This document shows, one piece after another, positions 38,955-49,175 of a DNA stretch of 64,000 nt; the first letter of the stretch is position 1, and every line of letters begins with the position of its first letter. A program made the translations under genes and the position numbers. Below the pieces are notes generated by a model, which was not told the origin of the DNA, searched no databases, and saw only the letters and a list, made by a program, of their open reading frames with translations. This stretch comes from Porphyridium purpureum (taxonomy: Eukaryota; Rhodophyta; Bangiophyceae; Porphyridiales; Porphyridiaceae), in contig VRMN01000014.1 in the NCBI GenBank assembly GCA_008690995.1, forward strand, positions 248,001 through 312,000, written 5' to 3'.

Positions 38955-41900
38955 TCATCGCTTGGAGAAGCGGAGATGCAGGCACACAAAGCCTAGCATC
39001 CGGAACACCACAAAAAGCACAAAGAGCATGCTGAAGTAAAAGCCAAAGCCCGGCTGCGGAAGTAACAAACCGGCGCCATCGTAGATCGCCGTGTCAGAAA
39101 TCGGGCAGCCTTGGTTTGAAAACTTGCTACTATATCCAGGAGTGCACGGCACCTGCACTCCGCCATACTCGTTGAGGATAAAACTCGAATACGTGTACTC
39201 GAGAAATGAAGCCCAGCGAATTTCCTTGATAAATGGCGGCAGGTTGTTGCGCTCCACATAATACCCTCCGAGCACAATCCCACCCCATTGTACGACGGTC
39301 GCCACCGCGCCAGCGCCCAGCGGGTTCATCGTCGCCGAAATGATGAAGAAGCCAATGCTGTTTGCCGCCAGTACCGTGATCAGCTCGATGACCCAGAATA
39401 TGAAGAAACGGCCTGCATTCATATTCATGCCCACCGACCAGTACGTCGTGGCCACATAGATGCTTGGCCATACAAGCTCCAATGGCAGCTCGGCGCACGA
39501 CTTGGCCGCGACATAAGCGGATATGTGATAAAAGTATGCTTGCCGCTCCTTCTTGATCACTTTGGCCTCAGCGGGGATACTGCCGATCGGATTGAACATT
39601 GTCACATACGCAAAGAAGATGCTGCTAAAAAACAGGTAACCGAGCCGATCGTTGATGAATTCTTCTGTGTTTTCGGTCGGAATCCAAAGCAGTGTCGCCA
39701 GCAAGATCATCACTATGTACTGCCCGGCCACATAAGGGTTGAACGTGGCACGGCGTCGTTGAATGAACTCGCGTCCGTAGATGGCCAGAAACTGGGCCCA
39801 CCAGCCCACCCCGTATTCAAATTTTCGGACGTCTTTCTGTCCCATACCTTCTGCAGGCGCGTGGGGAACGTCACGAAGTAATTGGGATATGATCGGTACC
39901 CCCTCTGGGGCGCACAGATCTTCCAAGTTAACCTCCGGTGGCAACTCGTCCATGGCCAGAAGCGTCGGGTTCATGTCCGGGCTGAATTGATCCATCAGCG
40001 GATCTTGCGGCATTTCGTCACCGTCCTTGCGCACAATAGCGAGCGCTTGACTTGCTGCCTCCTGCAGAAGCGTGTTAACTGCACCTGCACCTCGCCTTGT
40101 TTTGGTACGACGAAGAGAATGTGCGTCTTGCCAGTCCTGTGGGTCTTGCCCATCCTGCGGGTCTTGCCCATCCTGTGCATCTTGCTTATCCTGTGCGTCT
40201 TGCCCATCCTGTGCGTTGACCAACTCTTCCTCTGGTGCGTCTTGCTTCAGCGACGCCGGAACGTAAGACGTCTTCATCGAAGGCTCGGGCTCTGTGTTCC
40301 CTTGCATCGGCATCAACCCGTTCGAGGACGACATTGGTGATACCTTGGTTGCGCTAGCGTTCGGTGGCGTCGAATCGCTCAACTTGCTGCGCAGCTTTGC
40401 GTACTTTTCATGCCCTGAGACAGTGGACAGGGTCGAGTCCCAGTACTGTTGCCAGGTCTTGCGGACTACCACTTTGTTGCGCAAGCGTGGCGCGATTTCC
40501 TGTATCGTCTCGACGCGATTTTCCCATTCGCGAGTTAGAATCTCGCGCACGAGCTCGCCTTTGATGTAAATAGGGTCCATAAGCAATTGCATAAAGAAAT
40601 CCAGCACGTTATACGTCACAGGTACCAAAAATCCAATTGACGCGAGGTAATCTGCGACGAGGTCGGCCTTTCCAAAGTAGGCCGCCTTGCCGTCGACTAG
40701 CATAAGTACTTTGGAAAAGCGATGAAACATTTGCGAGGTGGGCTGATGAATGGTGGTAATCACGGTTTTGCCTTCCAGCGCAATCTGCTCGAGCAATTCT
40801 ACGACACGCTCTGCGCTGTAGCTGTCCAACCCAGACGTCGGTTCGTCCAGAATAAGGATGGGCGGGTCGGCCACGAGCTCGTTTGCGATTGCGAGCCTCT
40901 TGGACTCGCCCGACGAGAGTGTTGACACTGCATGGTTGCGCACTTTGGTCAGCGACAGCCGGTCGATCAGCCGGCTCACAAAGTCCTCGCGCTCCTTAAG
41001 CTTCGGATAGCGTTGCACCGCGCGCACATTGGCGGTGAACTGAATGGCCTCAGACACGGTCAAGTTCGACAGAAACACGTCGGTGTCCAACACGTAGCCG
41101 ATCGCGTGGCGTGTACCAAGGTCCGGCGCCCTGCCGGCCACTTCAATCTGTCCCGTGAACGTGCCGACGCCCTGGCCCAGAATAGCCTTGAGCAGCGTTG
41201 ATTTCCCCGATCCAGACGGCCCCATAATGGCCAGGAATTCGCCTGGGCGCACCACCATGGAGATATTCTGCAGTGCGTGGTTCACTTTGGCTTTATCATG
41301 CAGGCTGGCGAGCGGATCTGCACGACCGAGCAAGTGCCTGGCCTTGAAGCGTATGCGATCCGGCCACGATGCCTGTGGCTTGACCAGCATATAATAATTG
41401 AGTCGCGACACGTACACTTCCTCGCCCGTGGCCTGGCAAATGCCTGGCAGCAGCATGAATTGTGGCCCTTGCAGGTCATCTGCATCCGGGACGAGCACGA
41501 CAGCATCATGCTCTGGATGAACCTGATTTTCCATGATCATATCTATCGACCCTGCGCTCATGGACACCGAGGACCCCGTCGGGGCCGCGGACAAAGCCCC
41601 GCCATCAATGGCAGCGACGTGGCATACTGCGGAGCCAGCAATCACGCCTTCCGCGACCAGCTGATCGACGGTGTCCCTATGCTCCACATTCTCCAGTTCG
41701 CGCCAGTCCAGCACGACCTCCACCGTCTCTCCACCCGCTGAGCCCAGCGCCATGTTTCCACGCCGCGTCGACCGCCGCGACAGCGTCAACCCACCTATAC
41801 CCACCAGACTATTCTTCTCCGCACTCTGCTGCCTTTTCACTCTACCGCCACTCTCCTCGTGCTCCTGCTGCAGCTTTTCTGTCCCCTGCTCAAACCACAC

Positions 41901-42122
41901 ACCCTTCTCATCGCTGCATCCACTACGCGCGTTGTCCTGGTGCTCCTTTTTATCCAGCTCGTGCGGCTGCTGCTGCTGCTGGTTCTGCTGGTGCTGCTGC
42001 CCCTGCTGCTCCTGGTTCTGCTGGTGCTGCTGCTCCTGCTGCTGCTGGTGCTGCTGCTGGTGCTGCTGCCGCTGGTGCAGCTCCTGTTCCGACTGGGACT
42101 CGGGCTCCATCTGTGTGTGCAT
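38955..42122 (-). CDS. ABC transporter, ABCG (White/WBC) half-transporter
   Basis: A 1055-aa reverse-order (nucleotide-binding domain first) ABC exporter half, expected to dimerise in a membrane and move lipids or other hydrophobic compounds. Residues 1-70 are Gln-rich. The nucleotide-binding domain spans about 250-500, with Walker A GPSGSGKST (about 298-306), signature LSSGESKRLAI (normally LSGGE), Walker B ILILDEPTSGLDS and the switch histidine in TIHQPTS. A long linker (about 580-770) holds five 6-residue QD repeats. The last 270 residues are the six-helix ABC2 membrane domain. The length is well above the usual 600-700 because of the N-terminus and linker. The substrate is unknown. Confidence 0.95.
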   Translation of the reverse strand: MHTQMEPESQSEQELHQRQQHQQQHQQQQEQQHQQNQEQQGQQHQQNQQQQQPHELDKKEHQDNARSGCSDEKGVWFEQGTEKLQQEHEESGGRVKRQQSAEKNSLVGIGGLTLSRRSTRRGNMALGSAGGETVEVVLDWRELENVEHRDTVDQLVAEGVIAGSAVCHVAAIDGGALSAAPTGSSVSMSAGSIDMIMENQVHPEHDAVVLVPDADDLQGPQFMLLPGICQATGEEVYVSRLNYYMLVKPQASWPDRIRFKARHLLGRADPLASLHDKAKVNHALQNISMVVRPGEFLAIMGPSGSGKSTLLKAILGQGVGTFTGQIEVAGRAPDLGTRHAIGYVLDTDVFLSNLTVSEAIQFTANVRAVQRYPKLKEREDFVSRLIDRLSLTKVRNHAVSTLSSGESKRLAIANELVADPPILILDEPTSGLDSYSAERVVELLEQIALEGKTVITTIHQPTSQMFHRFSKVLMLVDGKAAYFGKADLVADYLASIGFLVPVTYNVLDFFMQLLMDPIYIKGELVREILTREWENRVETIQEIAPRLRNKVVVRKTWQQYWDSTLSTVSGHEKYAKLRSKLSDSTPPNASATKVSPMSSSNGLMPMQGNTEPEPSMKTSYVPASLKQDAPEEELVNAQDGQDAQDKQDAQDGQDPQDGQDPQDWQDAHSLRRTKTRRGAGAVNTLLQEAASQALAIVRKDGDEMPQDPLMDQFSPDMNPTLLAMDELPPEVNLEDLCAPEGVPIISQLLRDVPHAPAEGMGQKDVRKFEYGVGWWAQFLAIYGREFIQRRRATFNPYVAGQYIVMILLATLLWIPTENTEEFINDRLGYLFFSSIFFAYVTMFNPIGSIPAEAKVIKKERQAYFYHISAYVAAKSCAELPLELVWPSIYVATTYWSVGMNMNAGRFFIFWVIELITVLAANSIGFFIISATMNPLGAGAVATVVQWGGIVLGGYYVERNNLPPFIKEIRWASFLEYTYSSFILNEYGGVQVPCTPGYSSKFSNQGCPISDTAIYDGAGLLLPQPGFGFYFSMLFVLFVVFRMLGFVCLHLRFSKR
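40125..40214. repeat. 18-bp coding minisatellite, five units, in the ABCG linker
   Basis: Five 18-bp units of the type GTCTTGCCCATCCTGTGC encode QD-rich hexapeptides (QDxQDx). The repeat preserves the frame and lies in the linker between the nucleotide-binding and membrane domains. Confidence 0.85.
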
Positions 42123-43066
42123 CTCTGTCTGTCACTCGCTCCACCAAGAGACACCAATCGAGGTGACTCACCAATAACGTACACGCACCACGCCCACGCA
42201 CCACGCCAAGTATGTGTTTGCGTGTGGTTGTGTCAACGGCCTTCAATGCAGCGAGACGCAACCCTCGCCGCAATGCACCGTCGTCCGCTTCGCCCGTTTG
42301 CGCCCGTTTGCGCCCGTTTGCGCCCGTCCACAGCGCCGCGCGCGCTTTTCGCCCACGTCACCGTGGTACTCACCGCGGTACTCACCCGCACGCCGCTTGC
42401 ACCACCACCACCACCACCGCCACCACCGCCTCACACGCAAAGCTTCGTGGTTCTCGTGCGCGCGCACTTTGCTTATTCGGATGGGACACGTCCGCCGTCA
42501 CCCAATCCGCCGACTGGGATAATGCCACCACACAGTTCGCTCGCTCCACGCGGCGCGCGCTGGGCACGCTCCGCACGGCGTCGGCGCGGTGTTGGCCGCG
42601 AACACGAGCTGCCAGACAATGACGCGGGACTCTGCAGCCCGGCGGCAGAAAGCGAGGCGGAACAAACGGTGCACGACTCGCAGAGCGCGGCGTCGGAAAG
42701 GACACGTGCCGCTCTGCCGACTCGGGGCCAGCCGTGTGGGAGAAGACAGGCGGCGCTGGAGCGTCACCCGTGTTGAGGGGTGAGTGCGAGCCGTCCGACA
42801 ACGCGTGCGCGGTACTTGAACGAGCCCACGTCCGCAGATGTCAACCGTGACGGAACTGATTAGCGTCCTCCGCGGGACACGCGAAGGAGGTTGACTTTTG
42901 AGGCGTGTGATTCTCAGGCGCGCCAGCCTTCGGGGCGGCTGGAAGGCGCAAGTGGACTCTCAAGACACTGACCCCGCGCAACAGCAGTCACGCGCCTCTT
43001 GTTGTCGGGTTGGCGGTGACGTCGGAGAAACAACCTTGCCGAGGAGATACACGACGCACACACGCT

Positions 43067-43102
<36 letters not shown>

Positions 43103-44817
43103 GACCTTTACCAGAAACGTGACTCGCCAAACTCACCAAGTCCACACGCTGGCCACCGCGCAACACAATCACCACGCGCACGTCGATATGCTCCACTCAC
43201 AGAAAAAGTTCCACATGAAGCGTCTGCGACGACGCACTCAAAGCGACGAGCCAGCTGCCCGCACCAAGCACTTTCCTTTCCCGAGAGACTGCCTGAACCA
43301 CACTTCTTCTCTTCACGTCGACTCTTTAACAATCCACGTCCACTTCCTCAGAGCAACTCACACGTTTGGCCTTTCACCAGCCAACAAGTTGAAATACCCT
43401 TCTGCACGTCCTCATCTTCGGAGTTTGAGCCAGCCCAGACTCCCACAACGTCGGACACACCGGACACGAGACAGCCACCGCCACATCGCTGCGCCGCCAC
43501 ACACTTGCGCACAGAGCTTGACCCAAAGCGTTTGTTTCCGCACTCGGTCAGTCACCTTCCATGTGGCAGCATGAGCAGGCAGGTTAACGGACCGCGCTGC
43601 GCGGCGCCGCGCCGCACCGCATAACGGATTGTTCACAGACGCGTTTCTACCAGTCCGTCACTCCGGCGAGCCACTTGGCATGTCGCTCACACACGCGTGC
43701 GCGCTTTGTGTCCCAATCGAGCGACCTGCGAGCGGGTTCCACGTGGAAAACGTGGTCGCGCGCGCGCGCAGCGAGCGTTCGATGCTGCGGCAGCGTTGTG
43801 CGGCGTCAGCTTGGCGGATGCAGGAAGAAGCGTCGGCTCCGGTTCGTTGGTGAAGTGTGTCTGTTCGTCGCGCCGCACCGCCGGCGGCACTGGCGCCGAG
43901 GTGTCCAATGATCTTCTCGGACGGCTGGTGTGGCGCTCGACGGTCTGCGACAAGCAGAAGGCAGTCCGAGCGGATAGATGAGAGGCAGATGAGTATCTGT
44001 TCGTAGTGACGCTGCGTCATGCCCATACACGTCGAAGCCTCGTCCGCGTCGCAGTGATACGACCGAGCGCGGCAGGCGACAGGCGCTTGAATATCTTCTC
44101 TTGGGATCTCTCGGTGGATCAAGATATCTTTGTGCAGCGCCACGTAGGTGTCGACAGCAAAGTAACAAGCGCACCATTGACGCTAAGCTGCTTGGGGGGA
44201 GACACCTGTTATGGCTGTGTTGGCTGCCGGTCCCACGTCCGCACCCCGGCTGCTTTGGCTTAATTGTTTCGACGGTCTGCCACAAAGTGGAAACGGAACG
44301 CGCTTTTGTCGTTTCGCGCCGCGGACGCCTTGGCCTGCAGCAGACGAAATGGACGCCGTTTGATTGTAAACCTACGCACAGCGGCAGAATGAGCCTGTTC
44401 CTCGCATACGGACACTCACCAGCAGCACATGCGCGGTTGCTCGCGAATATGAGAGGCAAACACGACGACGACGCGGCGCGAACGTTCGTACGCGTGCCGC
44501 GAATGTGTCCAGACGGGACAAACGCGATAGGGCGGGGCCGTGTTCAGTGGCCCCGCTAAGCAGCAAAAACATACCCCGGTTTGGATTGCCAGCCGGCATC
44601 CCTTCGTGCGGACGCAAGGACGGCAGGCGACCGCGTTCCCCGGCAAGAAGAGCAAGCGTGTCTAGAGAACGAGAAGCGTTAGAACTGGCCGCGCTGTGTG
44701 GAGCGGGAACTGCTGCTGAGCAGCGGCGTGAGCAAGAGGCCTCGCAGCGTGCCGCCGCCGAGTCGCAGTAAAAGTGGCAGCACAGAGTTCATCCACGAAA
44801 ATGTCCTAGGAAGGATG

Positions 44818-44961
44818 GATTGGTACCGCAATGCCGCAGACAAAAGAAACGCAGAGGCACATTACAGGTTGGGAGGCTGCAACGAAAGCGGCGAGGGTGA
44901 TCCGCGCAAGGGGGAGCGCGTAACGGTCGACTGGCTCCGCAGATTAGAGACACGCGCGGGC
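44818..44961 (+). pseudogene. Single Sel1-like repeat relic
   Basis: Translation gives WYRNAADKRNAEAHYRLGGC followed by NESGEG, a near-perfect Sel1-repeat consensus (WYRxAAxxGxAxAxxxLGxxYxxGxG). It sits in a 171-aa frame (44698-45213) with no ATG at its front and nothing Sel1-like beyond about 44961. It is probably a fragment of a lost Sel1-repeat gene. It reads more like a bacterial-style Sel1 protein than the SEL1L gene at 51-55 kb. Confidence 0.6.
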
Positions 44962-45225
44962 CTTTGCAGGGTCGAAGGGACTACACGGGTGCTTGCGTCT
45001 GCGTTTAGGGACTCATTCATAATGAGCGAATACGTGCTAAGAAATCTCACAGATAATGCTCCTTGCCCGGGTCAGAACGGAACGCATTGCACACTTGCGA
45101 TCGGTGTGCATTGTCGGCACATTTGTCGTAGCGTGCCAGCAAGCGCATTGAGCCTGTATGCCCTTGCGGCCGTCGTTTGCCTTTACTTTTGGACAGCGAT
45201 GTGCGAAGATTGAAACACAGCAGGG

Positions 45226-45442
45226 TCGACAGGTGCGCGAGGCTTCTTTTGCCAGACAGCACCACGTTGCGCGCGGCAACAATTATCATGACGAGCGCTA
45301 GAGAGCACGACCATGCCGACGTGTACGCTGTGAACGCGCTGCCCTTTCGCAACCATAGTTGCTTCAAACGCGACATCCATTGGAACCCTTGCCAGCAGTC
45401 GTTGGCCCACAGGAAGGCAAACTCACAGACCAGCGTTTGCAC
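45226..45442 (-). pseudogene. Possible PEX11-like fragment (tentative)
   Basis: A 72-residue stretch with FAFLWANDCWQGFQWMSRLK followed by a hydrophobic helix (SLALVMIIVAARNVV). It is reminiscent of the helix pair of the peroxisomal membrane protein PEX11 (D..W motif, then W and a helix). No ATG opens it. Stops lie just upstream unless a splice acceptor (TTGCAGTTAG, minus strand near 45460) is used. It could be an exon, a relic or chance. Confidence 0.25.
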
Positions 45443-45852
45443 GGACTCGCCCAGCTAACTGCAAGGTAAACCACACGCTTACACAAAAAATCATGCCACG
45501 AAACCCTCCCTCGGCGAAGAGGGCCAACGACTTGGCTGGACCATGAATCACCTGCTTTCGTCTTTCATCGCATCATCGCATAACCAAGCCAAGAACCCCA
45601 GAGCATCGAAAGGTGACACCCTGCACAAAGCATCCCACTTCCAAACAATACTAATCAAGCCCCAACGCCAAGTATACACACCCCACTCGACTCTTCTCCT
45701 CACTCTTTATCTCTGTCCCTCTCTCCTGCAACCACCCCAGCCTCCGCGTCAGAGTCACCCAGCACGCCCAACACCAAACCGCCTGAGCAGCACCCATCAC
45801 AGAACACTACTACAAATAGTGGGTGTTCTGTCACCGTACCTAATCGTACAGT

Positions 45853-45897
45853 GCGCCGTTAGCGCCGTTAGCGCCGTTAGCGCCGTTAGCGCCGTTT
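45853..45897. repeat. GCGCCGTTA tandem repeat, five units, upstream of asparaginase
   Basis: Four perfect 9-bp units and a fifth ending TTT, about 165 bp upstream of the chosen ATG of the next gene. Each unit carries a CCGTTA (TAACGG) core, which is a MYB-type binding site in plants and animals. A promoter role is inferred from position. Confidence 0.75.
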
Positions 45898-46062
45898 TGG
45901 CGGCGGCGTGCGGCGGCGAGTGCGAGTGAAAGAGGGAGAGGGACAGGCGGCAGAAGGTGAAGGGACGAGGAGGAGAAGAATGGGCGGCACTGGGATCTGT
46001 TTCGGTGTGTGTGGAGGCTCCTGCGCGGCGCCGGCGCGCCCGCGAGCTCGTGCGCTGAGAGA

Positions 46063-47562
46063 ATGGAGCGAGCGGCGAGTCGCGGCGCGGTGATGGCGCC
46101 GCAGAAGAGGCAGAGAGTCGAGGTCAGGCACGTGCACGGGCGCGTGGCTGCGGCAGCAGCGGCGTCTGGTGGGCCCGGTGAGAATGCGCGTGGCAGAAAG
46201 AGCTCGGCAAAGCTGGACGCGGCGCTCGCGGCGGGGAATGGCGTGCCGCACGAGGATGGTGCGAGTCTCGCCGCGGAAAATGGCAGTCAGGGTACGCAGC
46301 TTGAACCGGACTCGGGCGCGCTGGAAGTTGCCACAGTTGAGGAAAAGCAGCGCGGGCGCAAGCCCAAGTCCGAGCTGCGCGACAAGGTGATTCAGTACAG
46401 AAAGAAAAGTGCCGCGGGGTCGAACGGCATGGAGAGCGAAGGAGGAAGTAGCGAAAGTGAAAAGACGCATCCGCGTCGAAGGCCGGCGTCGGGCCTAACT
46501 TCGCCCATTCATCGCTCGAAGCGCAAGACCGAGCTCAAGAATGTGCTGATGGTGCACACCGGTGGCACGCTCGGGATGGACACGACCAGGTCTTTTGATG
46601 AGGAAAACGACTATATGATCAGGCCCGGCACAGGCGGCACGTACGAAAAGACGCTGCAACCGGGCTATCTGGCCAACTTGGTCGACGTTGTGCCTGAGCT
46701 ACTTGACGCGGCCAACATTGACCTCAAAGTCCTGTGCAACTTGGACTCTTCCAACGTAGGGCCAACCGAGTGGCAGATGATTGCAAAGTTTCTGCACAAG
46801 CACCGCGATCACTACGATGCATTTGTGGTAGTGCATGGCACCGACACTATGGCGTACACGGCGTCCGCGCTTTCGCTGATGCTTGCGGGCTTTGGCAAGC
46901 CAATTGTGATGACAGGCTCGCAGATCCCGCTGCTCTCGCCTCGCAGTGACGCACGACAAAACTTGATTGATTCAATCACGTGCGCATCGGCTGACACGCT
47001 TTTTGAAGTGGCCGTGTGCTTTGGTGGGCTGCTGCTGCGCGGGAATCGCGCGCAAAAGACGTCTACCAAGCTGTATCGCGCATTCACGTCGCCATCGCTC
47101 GAGCCGCTCGCCACGCTGGGCGTGGACATCCAGTGGAACGAAAAGCTGCTCCTCCCGCGGCCAGTCTCGTACCGCCCGCGCTTCAGGCTGGAGCCCATGG
47201 TGATGCGGCTGCCCATTATACCAGGCGTAGACCCGCGGCTCGCTTACGGCGACCCAGCGGCACGCGGCGTCAAGGGAATCGTGCTCGAGGCGTTTGGCGT
47301 GGGCAACATGCCCGACAAGCGCAAGTTTGGCTGGCTGCCCTTTATTAAAGCCGCGCGTGATGCCGGCGTGCTCATCTACCTAGGCTCGCAGTGCCAAACC
47401 GGTGCGCTCGCGCCAGAGTTGTACAAATCTGGCGCTGCGGCGCTCAAGTATGGCGTGTACAGTGCGAACCAGATGACGCCTGAGTGTGCTGTCGTCAAGC
47501 TCATGTTATGTTTGGCCTATTCGGACCTCAAGGTCGACTTTCCATTCGCTGGCGAGCTGTAG
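46063..47562 (+). CDS. L-asparaginase, type I (bacterial-type)
   Basis: Hydrolyses L-asparagine to aspartate and ammonia. The 499-aa protein carries both catalytic threonine blocks: HTGGTLGM at about residues 163-170 and VVHGTDTMAYTASAL at about 255-270. GKPIVMTGSQIPL and a full C-terminal domain (VLEAFGVGNMP, SQCQTGALAPELY) follow. The first 155 residues are a basic, Lys/Arg/Ala-rich extension absent from bacterial enzymes, with a possible nuclear or plastid signal (RGRKPKSELRDK, RSKRKTE). The ATG at 46063 is the first in frame; 46093 is an alternative. The 5' flank bears the GCGCCGTTA repeat. No breaks. Confidence 0.93.
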   Translation: MERAASRGAVMAPQKRQRVEVRHVHGRVAAAAAASGGPGENARGRKSSAKLDAALAAGNGVPHEDGASLAAENGSQGTQLEPDSGALEVATVEEKQRGRKPKSELRDKVIQYRKKSAAGSNGMESEGGSSESEKTHPRRRPASGLTSPIHRSKRKTELKNVLMVHTGGTLGMDTTRSFDEENDYMIRPGTGGTYEKTLQPGYLANLVDVVPELLDAANIDLKVLCNLDSSNVGPTEWQMIAKFLHKHRDHYDAFVVVHGTDTMAYTASALSLMLAGFGKPIVMTGSQIPLLSPRSDARQNLIDSITCASADTLFEVAVCFGGLLLRGNRAQKTSTKLYRAFTSPSLEPLATLGVDIQWNEKLLLPRPVSYRPRFRLEPMVMRLPIIPGVDPRLAYGDPAARGVKGIVLEAFGVGNMPDKRKFGWLPFIKAARDAGVLIYLGSQCQTGALAPELYKSGAAALKYGVYSANQMTPECAVVKLMLCLAYSDLKVDFPFAGEL

Positions 47563-47675
47563 CAGCGAACGAGGAGGCACGCGCGCGTGAGAGGATATCA
47601 TGCTTTTCTCTCCTTTTTTTATTAGTAGTTTGATAGAAGAGACGCACGAAACTCATCTACCCCTAAGTGTTGCGC

Positions 47676-48206
47676 CTAGTCCAAGTCGCTTTGGCTGCCG
47701 TCAGCATCCCCACTGCTTCGATCAAGTCGTTGCTGCCGCTGGCGCTGCTTTTCGCGCTTTTGTAGCCACTCGCCGTACAGCCACTTTTCGAGCGTCCGCT
47801 CGTTCTTGCCGCTCGCCTCGAGCTTCTCAATGTACGTTCGCACGTCGGCGCCCTTTTGGCGCTTACGCTTTGCAAGCCGCTGCCGCTCAGCCGGCACCAC
47901 AGACACCCACCACACCAGGAGCAGCGACGCGCACACCAGCAGCACAATCCAGTTTTCCACCGACGTCGAGCCGACTACTGCTGCCGACGCCGCCGCATCC
48001 ACATCGGGTCCTGACGCCTCCAATGCTACATGCGCACGCGAGCCCGAACGAGTGTAGCCGAACGAACGCACACGCGCGCGTCCCTCTACGCGTGGTCGAC
48101 GCAGAGCCACCGTCCGAGCGCCGCGAGAGCAAGCGACAGAGTGTGCCTGGTGTGTCGTCACGCGCGGTGCATTGCACAAACGAGAGCACGCAAATGCAGC
48201 CTCCAT
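47676..48206 (-). CDS. Small single-pass membrane protein, probably plastid-targeted
   Basis: A 176-aa protein not recognised with certainty. The leader MEAAFACSRLCNAPRV and the next 60 residues are Arg/Ala/Ser-rich with almost no acids, like a plastid transit peptide. One membrane helix (NWIVLLVCASLLLVWWVSVV) follows at about residues 90-110. It is followed by a charged helical tail with IEKLEASGKNERTLEKWLYG, a pattern that looks conserved. The ATG at 48206 is the only Met codon in the frame. It therefore overlaps the divergent PTAR1 gene by 13 bp. Confidence 0.6.
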   Translation of the reverse strand: MEAAFACSRLCNAPRVTTHQAHSVACSRGARTVALRRPRVEGRARVRSFGYTRSGSRAHVALEASGPDVDAAASAAVVGSTSVENWIVLLVCASLLLVWWVSVVPAERQRLAKRKRQKGADVRTYIEKLEASGKNERTLEKWLYGEWLQKREKQRQRQQRLDRSSGDADGSQSDLD

Positions 48207-49171
48207 CCGTCTCACCGTCACTGCCGTCGCTGCCGTCACCGCGCGCGAGCTTCCACAAGCTGCTTGCTGCGCTCGACGCCGTGCCGCTGGAAAACGCCGT
48301 GGTCGGTGTTGTGGTGCGCGACAGCGAAGAGGCAGTGAGCGTGGATGTGCGCAATCATGCGATAAGCATCGACGCGCGCGCTGTCGAGCCGATGCTGCGT
48401 TTCGCCAAGCGAGCGCTGCGCGAGTCACGACACAACGAGGAACCGGAGCAACAGCAGGAGGAAGCGACACAATTGGAGTTTACTGCGGAACAAGTTTCAC
48501 GTGTGTTGCTATTGCTGGTCGGAGATTATGGCGCGGCGTGGAATGCACGCCGGCGGCGCCTGGCCGAGCTCTCTCACGAAGATGCACTCGCGCTCGAATG
48601 GGCGTACACAGCTGTCGTGATCCGTCGCTTCCCAAAGAGTAGCGAAGCATGGTGGCACCTTTGGTACATAACGGTGCGGCTGTTCGCGTCAAGCAGGCAT
48701 CCTATCCCAAAAGTGGCGCCAGACAAGAACATTGTGGCGCGCGCACGCGCCCTCTGTGAGCGCATTTGCGAGCAGTCGCCCAGCAACTACTATGCATGGA
48801 CGTTCCGAACACGCCTTCTCGTGCTCGAGCTCGAGGCCTGCGATGGCATGGACTCTGTGCGTGAGTGTGTGCGGCGCGAGCTAGAGTACGCGGACAGGTG
48901 GCTGTGGATGCATGTTTCTCAATCCTGTGTGTACCACTTTCGTCGCGCACTGATCGAGCTGCAGATTAAGCACTGCTGGTCGGCCGCAGAGTCTGTCAAC
49001 CAAGGCGTGCGACTCGTGCGCGCCGAGATGGCGCTTGCAGAGCGCGTGCAGCAGCGATACCCGCGCGCAGCGCCACAATGCATCGAGACACATACGGTTG
49101 CACTTCAGCGCCGCCTGTCGCTCCTTCTGGACGACGATACGACTGTGGAGCCGGTACCCGCTCTCAACTGA
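48194..49171 (+). CDS. PTAR1: Protein prenyltransferase alpha-subunit repeat protein (PTAR1-like)
   Basis: A 325-aa protein with prenyltransferase alpha-subunit repeats: AAWNARRRRLAEL, RRFPKSSEAWWHLWYI, SPSNYYAWTFRTRLLV and WLWMHVSQSCVYHFRRALI. The order and spacing fit PTAR1, the alpha subunit of geranylgeranyltransferase III that pairs with RabGGTB to lipidate Ykt6 and FBXL2 in animals. The ATG at 48194 fits the family's N-terminus (FHKLLAALDAV). The frame extends upstream to 47600, but that part antisenses the neighbouring gene and is not protein-like. The stop lies 4 bp from the convergent cyclotransferase-like gene. Confidence 0.82.
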   Translation: MQPPSVSPSLPSLPSPRASFHKLLAALDAVPLENAVVGVVVRDSEEAVSVDVRNHAISIDARAVEPMLRFAKRALRESRHNEEPEQQQEEATQLEFTAEQVSRVLLLLVGDYGAAWNARRRRLAELSHEDALALEWAYTAVVIRRFPKSSEAWWHLWYITVRLFASSRHPIPKVAPDKNIVARARALCERICEQSPSNYYAWTFRTRLLVLELEACDGMDSVRECVRRELEYADRWLWMHVSQSCVYHFRRALIELQIKHCWSAAESVNQGVRLVRAEMALAERVQQRYPRAAPQCIETHTVALQRRLSLLLDDDTTVEPVPALN

Positions 49172-49175
49172 CCGA

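Larger units (their letters stand above)
42123..46062. other. Gene-poor region with relics and simple repeats
   Basis: 3.9 kb without a convincing intact gene. It contains an (AC)n tract at about 43070-43098, a run of three CGTTTGCGCC-like units near 42287-42325, a Sel1 repeat relic, a possible PEX11-like relic and a GCGCCGTTA repeat before the asparaginase gene. Other long frames have random composition. Confidence 0.5.
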
